A stretch of 44,757 nucleotides of DNA from positions 1 through 44,757 of the forward strand of contig JAYWGN010000012.1 of NCBI GenBank assembly GCA_043778255.1, read 5' to 3'. This document shows positions 42,398 through 44,757 of this stretch, piece after piece. Numbering within the stretch: position 1 is the stretch's first letter; every line of letters starts with the position of its first letter. The notes under the pieces are model-generated. The model ran no database searches, was not told the DNA's origin, and saw nothing but the letters and a program-made list of their open reading frames with translations. The position numbers were made by a program, and so were the translations under genes. This DNA is from JAYWGN01 sp043778255 (lineage in GTDB: Bacteria > Bacteroidota > Bacteroidia > Chitinophagales > Chitinophagaceae).

Positions 42398-43891
42398 CTA
42401 CCTTACACTATAGTTTGGCGACTCTTTGGTAATAAACACATCGTGCACATGGCTCTCTTTCATACCTGCATTGGTTATTTGTATAAACTGTCCTTTGGTT
42501 TGTAAATGGTTAATAGTTGCAGCACCACAGTAACCCATACCTGCCCTAAGCCCACCCGTAAATTGGTGTACCACTTCGTGTAAATAACCTTTGTAAGCTA
42601 TACGCCCTTCAATACCTTCAGGCACTAACTTTTTGGCATCGTCATCGCCATTTTGAAAATACCTATCGCCACTACCACTACCCATAGCACCAATGCTACC
42701 CATGCCACGGTACTGTTTAAATTTTCGGCCTTCGTATATTATAGTTTCCCCAGGGCTTTCTTCAGTGCCTGCAAATACACTACCCATCATTACACAATTA
42801 GCACCTGCTGCTAGGGCTTTTACAATATCGCCAGTGTACCTTATACCACCATCGGCTATTACGGGTATACCCAACTTGTGTAGTACACTGTGTGCCTCCA
42901 GTATAGCTGTAAGCTGTGGTACACCTGCACCCGCTACTATACGTGTAGTGCATATACTACCTGGCCCAATGCCTACTTTTACAGCATCGGCACCAGCTGC
43001 TGCTAATGCTTTTGCACCAGCTGCGGTAGCTATATTACCAGCTATTACTTGTAAGTGTTTAAAGTTCTTTTTTAATAATTTTAGGGTGTCCAATACCATT
43101 TTGCTATGGCCATGTGCCGAGTCTAAAGCTACCACATCTACCCCTAATTGTAGTAGGGCATCGGTACGGTCAAGTACATCGGTAGTAATACCCAAAGCTG
43201 CTCCTACAAGCAATCGGCCAAAGTTATCTTTTACTGCATTGGGGTGGCTTTGTAAGTGGGTTATATCTTTATAGGTATAAAGGCCTGTTAGTTTGCCTTG
43301 CTTGTTTACTACAGGTAATTTTTCTATTTTGTGCTTTCGCAAAATGGCTTCTGCCTGTTGCAAATTTGTGCCTGTAATTGCAGTTACTAAGTTTTGGGTA
43401 GTCATTATTTCGCTCACCTTACGTTTGTAATTGCTCTCAAACCTAAGGTCACGGTTGGTAAGTATGCCTTTTAGTATTTTGTTACTATCTACTATTGGTA
43501 TGCCGCCAATTTTATTTTCGCTCATTAGTTGTACAGCATCGGCTACCAAAGCATTTTCGGTAAGTGTTATAGGGTCTATTATTAAGCCACTTTCGCTACG
43601 TTTTACTTTACGTACTTGCTCAGCTTGCTGCTCTATACTCATATTTTTGTGCAGTATGCCTATACCACCTTCACGGGCCAAAGCTATAGCTAGTGTAGCT
43701 TCGGTTACGGTATCCATAGCAGCTGAAAGTAAGGGTATATTAAGTTGTATGGTTTTAGTAAGGTTGGTTTTTAGGCTTACTTGCTTAGGTAATACCTCAC
43801 TGTAGGCAGGTACCATAAGTACATCATCGAATGTTAGGCCTTCGCCAAAAAATTTTTTTGCTTGTAATGCAGTTTTATTTATTATTGCCAT
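42398..43891 (-). CDS. guaB: IMP dehydrogenase
   Basis: The rate-limiting enzyme of guanine nucleotide synthesis (IMP to XMP with NAD). From the ATG at 43891 it has 497 residues; a longer frame from 43921 adds ten hydrophobic residues without homology. The barrel opens FFGEGLTFDDVLMVPAYSEV. Two CBS domains occupy about 100-215 (LVADAVQLMSENKIGGIPIV, EAILRKHKIEKLPVV). The catalytic loop GIGPGSICTTR holds Cys314. The flap region GSGSGDRYFQ and the C-terminal KESHVHD fit. All complete. Confidence 0.96.
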   Translation of the reverse strand: MAIINKTALQAKKFFGEGLTFDDVLMVPAYSEVLPKQVSLKTNLTKTIQLNIPLLSAAMDTVTEATLAIALAREGGIGILHKNMSIEQQAEQVRKVKRSESGLIIDPITLTENALVADAVQLMSENKIGGIPIVDSNKILKGILTNRDLRFESNYKRKVSEIMTTQNLVTAITGTNLQQAEAILRKHKIEKLPVVNKQGKLTGLYTYKDITHLQSHPNAVKDNFGRLLVGAALGITTDVLDRTDALLQLGVDVVALDSAHGHSKMVLDTLKLLKKNFKHLQVIAGNIATAAGAKALAAAGADAVKVGIGPGSICTTRIVAGAGVPQLTAILEAHSVLHKLGIPVIADGGIRYTGDIVKALAAGANCVMMGSVFAGTEESPGETIIYEGRKFKQYRGMGSIGAMGSGSGDRYFQNGDDDAKKLVPEGIEGRIAYKGYLHEVVHQFTGGLRAGMGYCGAATINHLQTKGQFIQITNAGMKESHVHDVFITKESPNYSVR

Positions 43892-44062
43892 AGGCAAAAG
43901 TAGGCAAATTAACCAAATCATAACTGCTGAACTTAATTAAAAAAACAAAAGCTACCACTTAGTAATATTTTGATTGTAAAAAGTAAGTTTCCTTTTCACT
44001 ATAAATAGTATTATTTTTTTAAAAGATTTAAAGTTTTACTACTTTTATTTTAACAAATATTA

Positions 44063-44527
44063 ATGATGGCAATTCGGAAGTTGTCATTGCTTATCCTATT
44101 TATTAAACTTTCTATTATGTTTACTATTAAAGATTATTACTTTACTATAGAAATAGATGTTGATGGCAAACAAATGCCTTATATTAATTTTGCTTTGATT
44201 CAGCATTCATTTCTTCAACAACTTGTATATACTCAAAATTTACAAACTAGTAACGGTGTAAAAGCAGCCTTATTAAAAATTGAAAACGTACTTAGTACAA
44301 AAGTTGAAGTTGAAGAAATTTGGAATATAGAATATGAAGCACCTTGTTATTTGGAAATCAGAAATGACGTAAGTATAATTGGAGATGCAATATCACAGAA
44401 CGTTGATTTATTGTATAAAGTTAAAACCGCCGATTTGAAAATTATGTTTGAAAATTGGTTAGGGTTTCTTTTAAAATATGAAAACAATGAAATACCATAT
44501 TTAGTATATAATTTCTCATCACGGTAG
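44063..44527 (+). CDS. Hypothetical protein
   Basis: A 154-residue frame, or 136 residues if the internal ATG at 44117 (MFTIKDYYFTIEIDVDGKQM) is used. The second start gives a soluble protein and looks more natural, because the first 18 residues (MMAIRKLSLLILFIKLSI) would otherwise be a weak signal anchor. It is acidic and shows alternating strands and helices. No family is recognised. It stands alone, 171 bases after the guaB start, on the opposite strand. Confidence 0.6.
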   Translation: MMAIRKLSLLILFIKLSIMFTIKDYYFTIEIDVDGKQMPYINFALIQHSFLQQLVYTQNLQTSNGVKAALLKIENVLSTKVEVEEIWNIEYEAPCYLEIRNDVSIIGDAISQNVDLLYKVKTADLKIMFENWLGFLLKYENNEIPYLVYNFSSR

Positions 44528-44689
44528 AGACATTGTTGTTATTTTCATTAAGTCATATAGTTTCAGCAGTCTCTTAGTTTATCGCATAAGACTGTACTAC
44601 CTTTTACCCTAAACTAAATAATTTCTAATAGCCAATAACTTACCTCATTTTCAATATACAGTTATACCGAAATGATAAACAATATAGTC

Positions 44690-44757
44690 CAATTGCGGCT
44701 TCGCCTTATTGTACTACCTGCCTGCCGGTAGGCAAGTTTGTTTATTCAACCTGCCTG
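44690..44757. repeat. Hairpin-rich intergenic repeat at the right edge
   Basis: The last bases are GC-richer than their surroundings and contain GCCTGCCGGTAGGC (44719-44732), which folds on itself with one G-T pair, and a second CCTGCCTG at the very edge. Such CCTGCCTGCC...GGCAGG blocks are, from memory, frequent between genes in Bacteroidota. The element is cut by the window edge. Confidence 0.5.

Overview
The window looks like a chromosomal segment of an AT-rich member of the Bacteroidota, probably near the Chitinophagales/Sphingobacteriales. Evidence: several good matches to the TTTG / TAnnTTTG promoter pattern of that phylum, a DUF3078 protein, a FKBP and IMP dehydrogenase in the typical arrangement, a TonB-dependent cobalamin receptor behind a cobalamin riboswitch, and a GxxExxY gene surrounded by the phylum's 'TTTGTGTCC...CCGTG' repeats. 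No rRNA, tRNA, CRISPR array, transposase or integrase gene was recognised.

Layout. 1-1197: small minus-strand accessory genes (one cut by the window edge, one broken, one secreted). 1281-8321: housekeeping and membrane genes (dusB, CPBP protease, phosphatidylserine decarboxylase, EamA transporter, PPK2, mscL, DUF3078, scpA). 8322-9733: a transition zone with an inverted repeat and a HigBA-type toxin-antitoxin pair whose toxin is frameshifted. 9734-19279: a visibly AT-richer, same-strand operon of nine genes: PP2C phosphatase, membrane Ser/Thr kinase, broken WG-repeat gene, two coiled-coil proteins, a J-like/FHA protein, a membrane protein with a dynamin-like layout but no P-loop, a lidless Hsp70 and a secreted MORN protein. 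19280-20021: a non-coding stretch with a ParD antitoxin remnant. 20022-29965: mostly ordinary genes (GNAT, pirin, PolB-like exonuclease, birA, rsfS, ftsH, an epimerase, an amino-acid permease, a transglutaminase-like membrane protein). 30021-37169: a cobalamin region (riboswitch, btuB-like receptor, DUF6580 membrane protein, cobT, cobS, cobC) interrupted by a VapBC-like pair with a frameshifted toxin and by the GxxExxY gene with its 46-bp tandem repeats. 37197-44757: marC, an aldehyde dehydrogenase, FKBP isomerase, a lipoprotein, a 2-oxoglutarate oxygenase, a DUF3089 hydrolase, guaB and a small unknown.

The best candidate for an undescribed system is 9734-19279. The kinase and phosphatase could write and erase a Ser/Thr phosphate mark, the FHA domain could read it, and the J-like domain fused to the FHA domain could connect that signal to the adjacent Hsp70. 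The coiled-coil proteins, the membrane hairpin protein and the MORN protein would form the envelope-associated part. This is a hypothesis from domain content and gene order; none of the proteins has a function demonstrated here.

A second theme is decay. Five short accessory genes carry simple lesions (frameshift, nonsense codon or lost start), whereas the long core genes around them are open. Three of the five belong to toxin-antitoxin modules.
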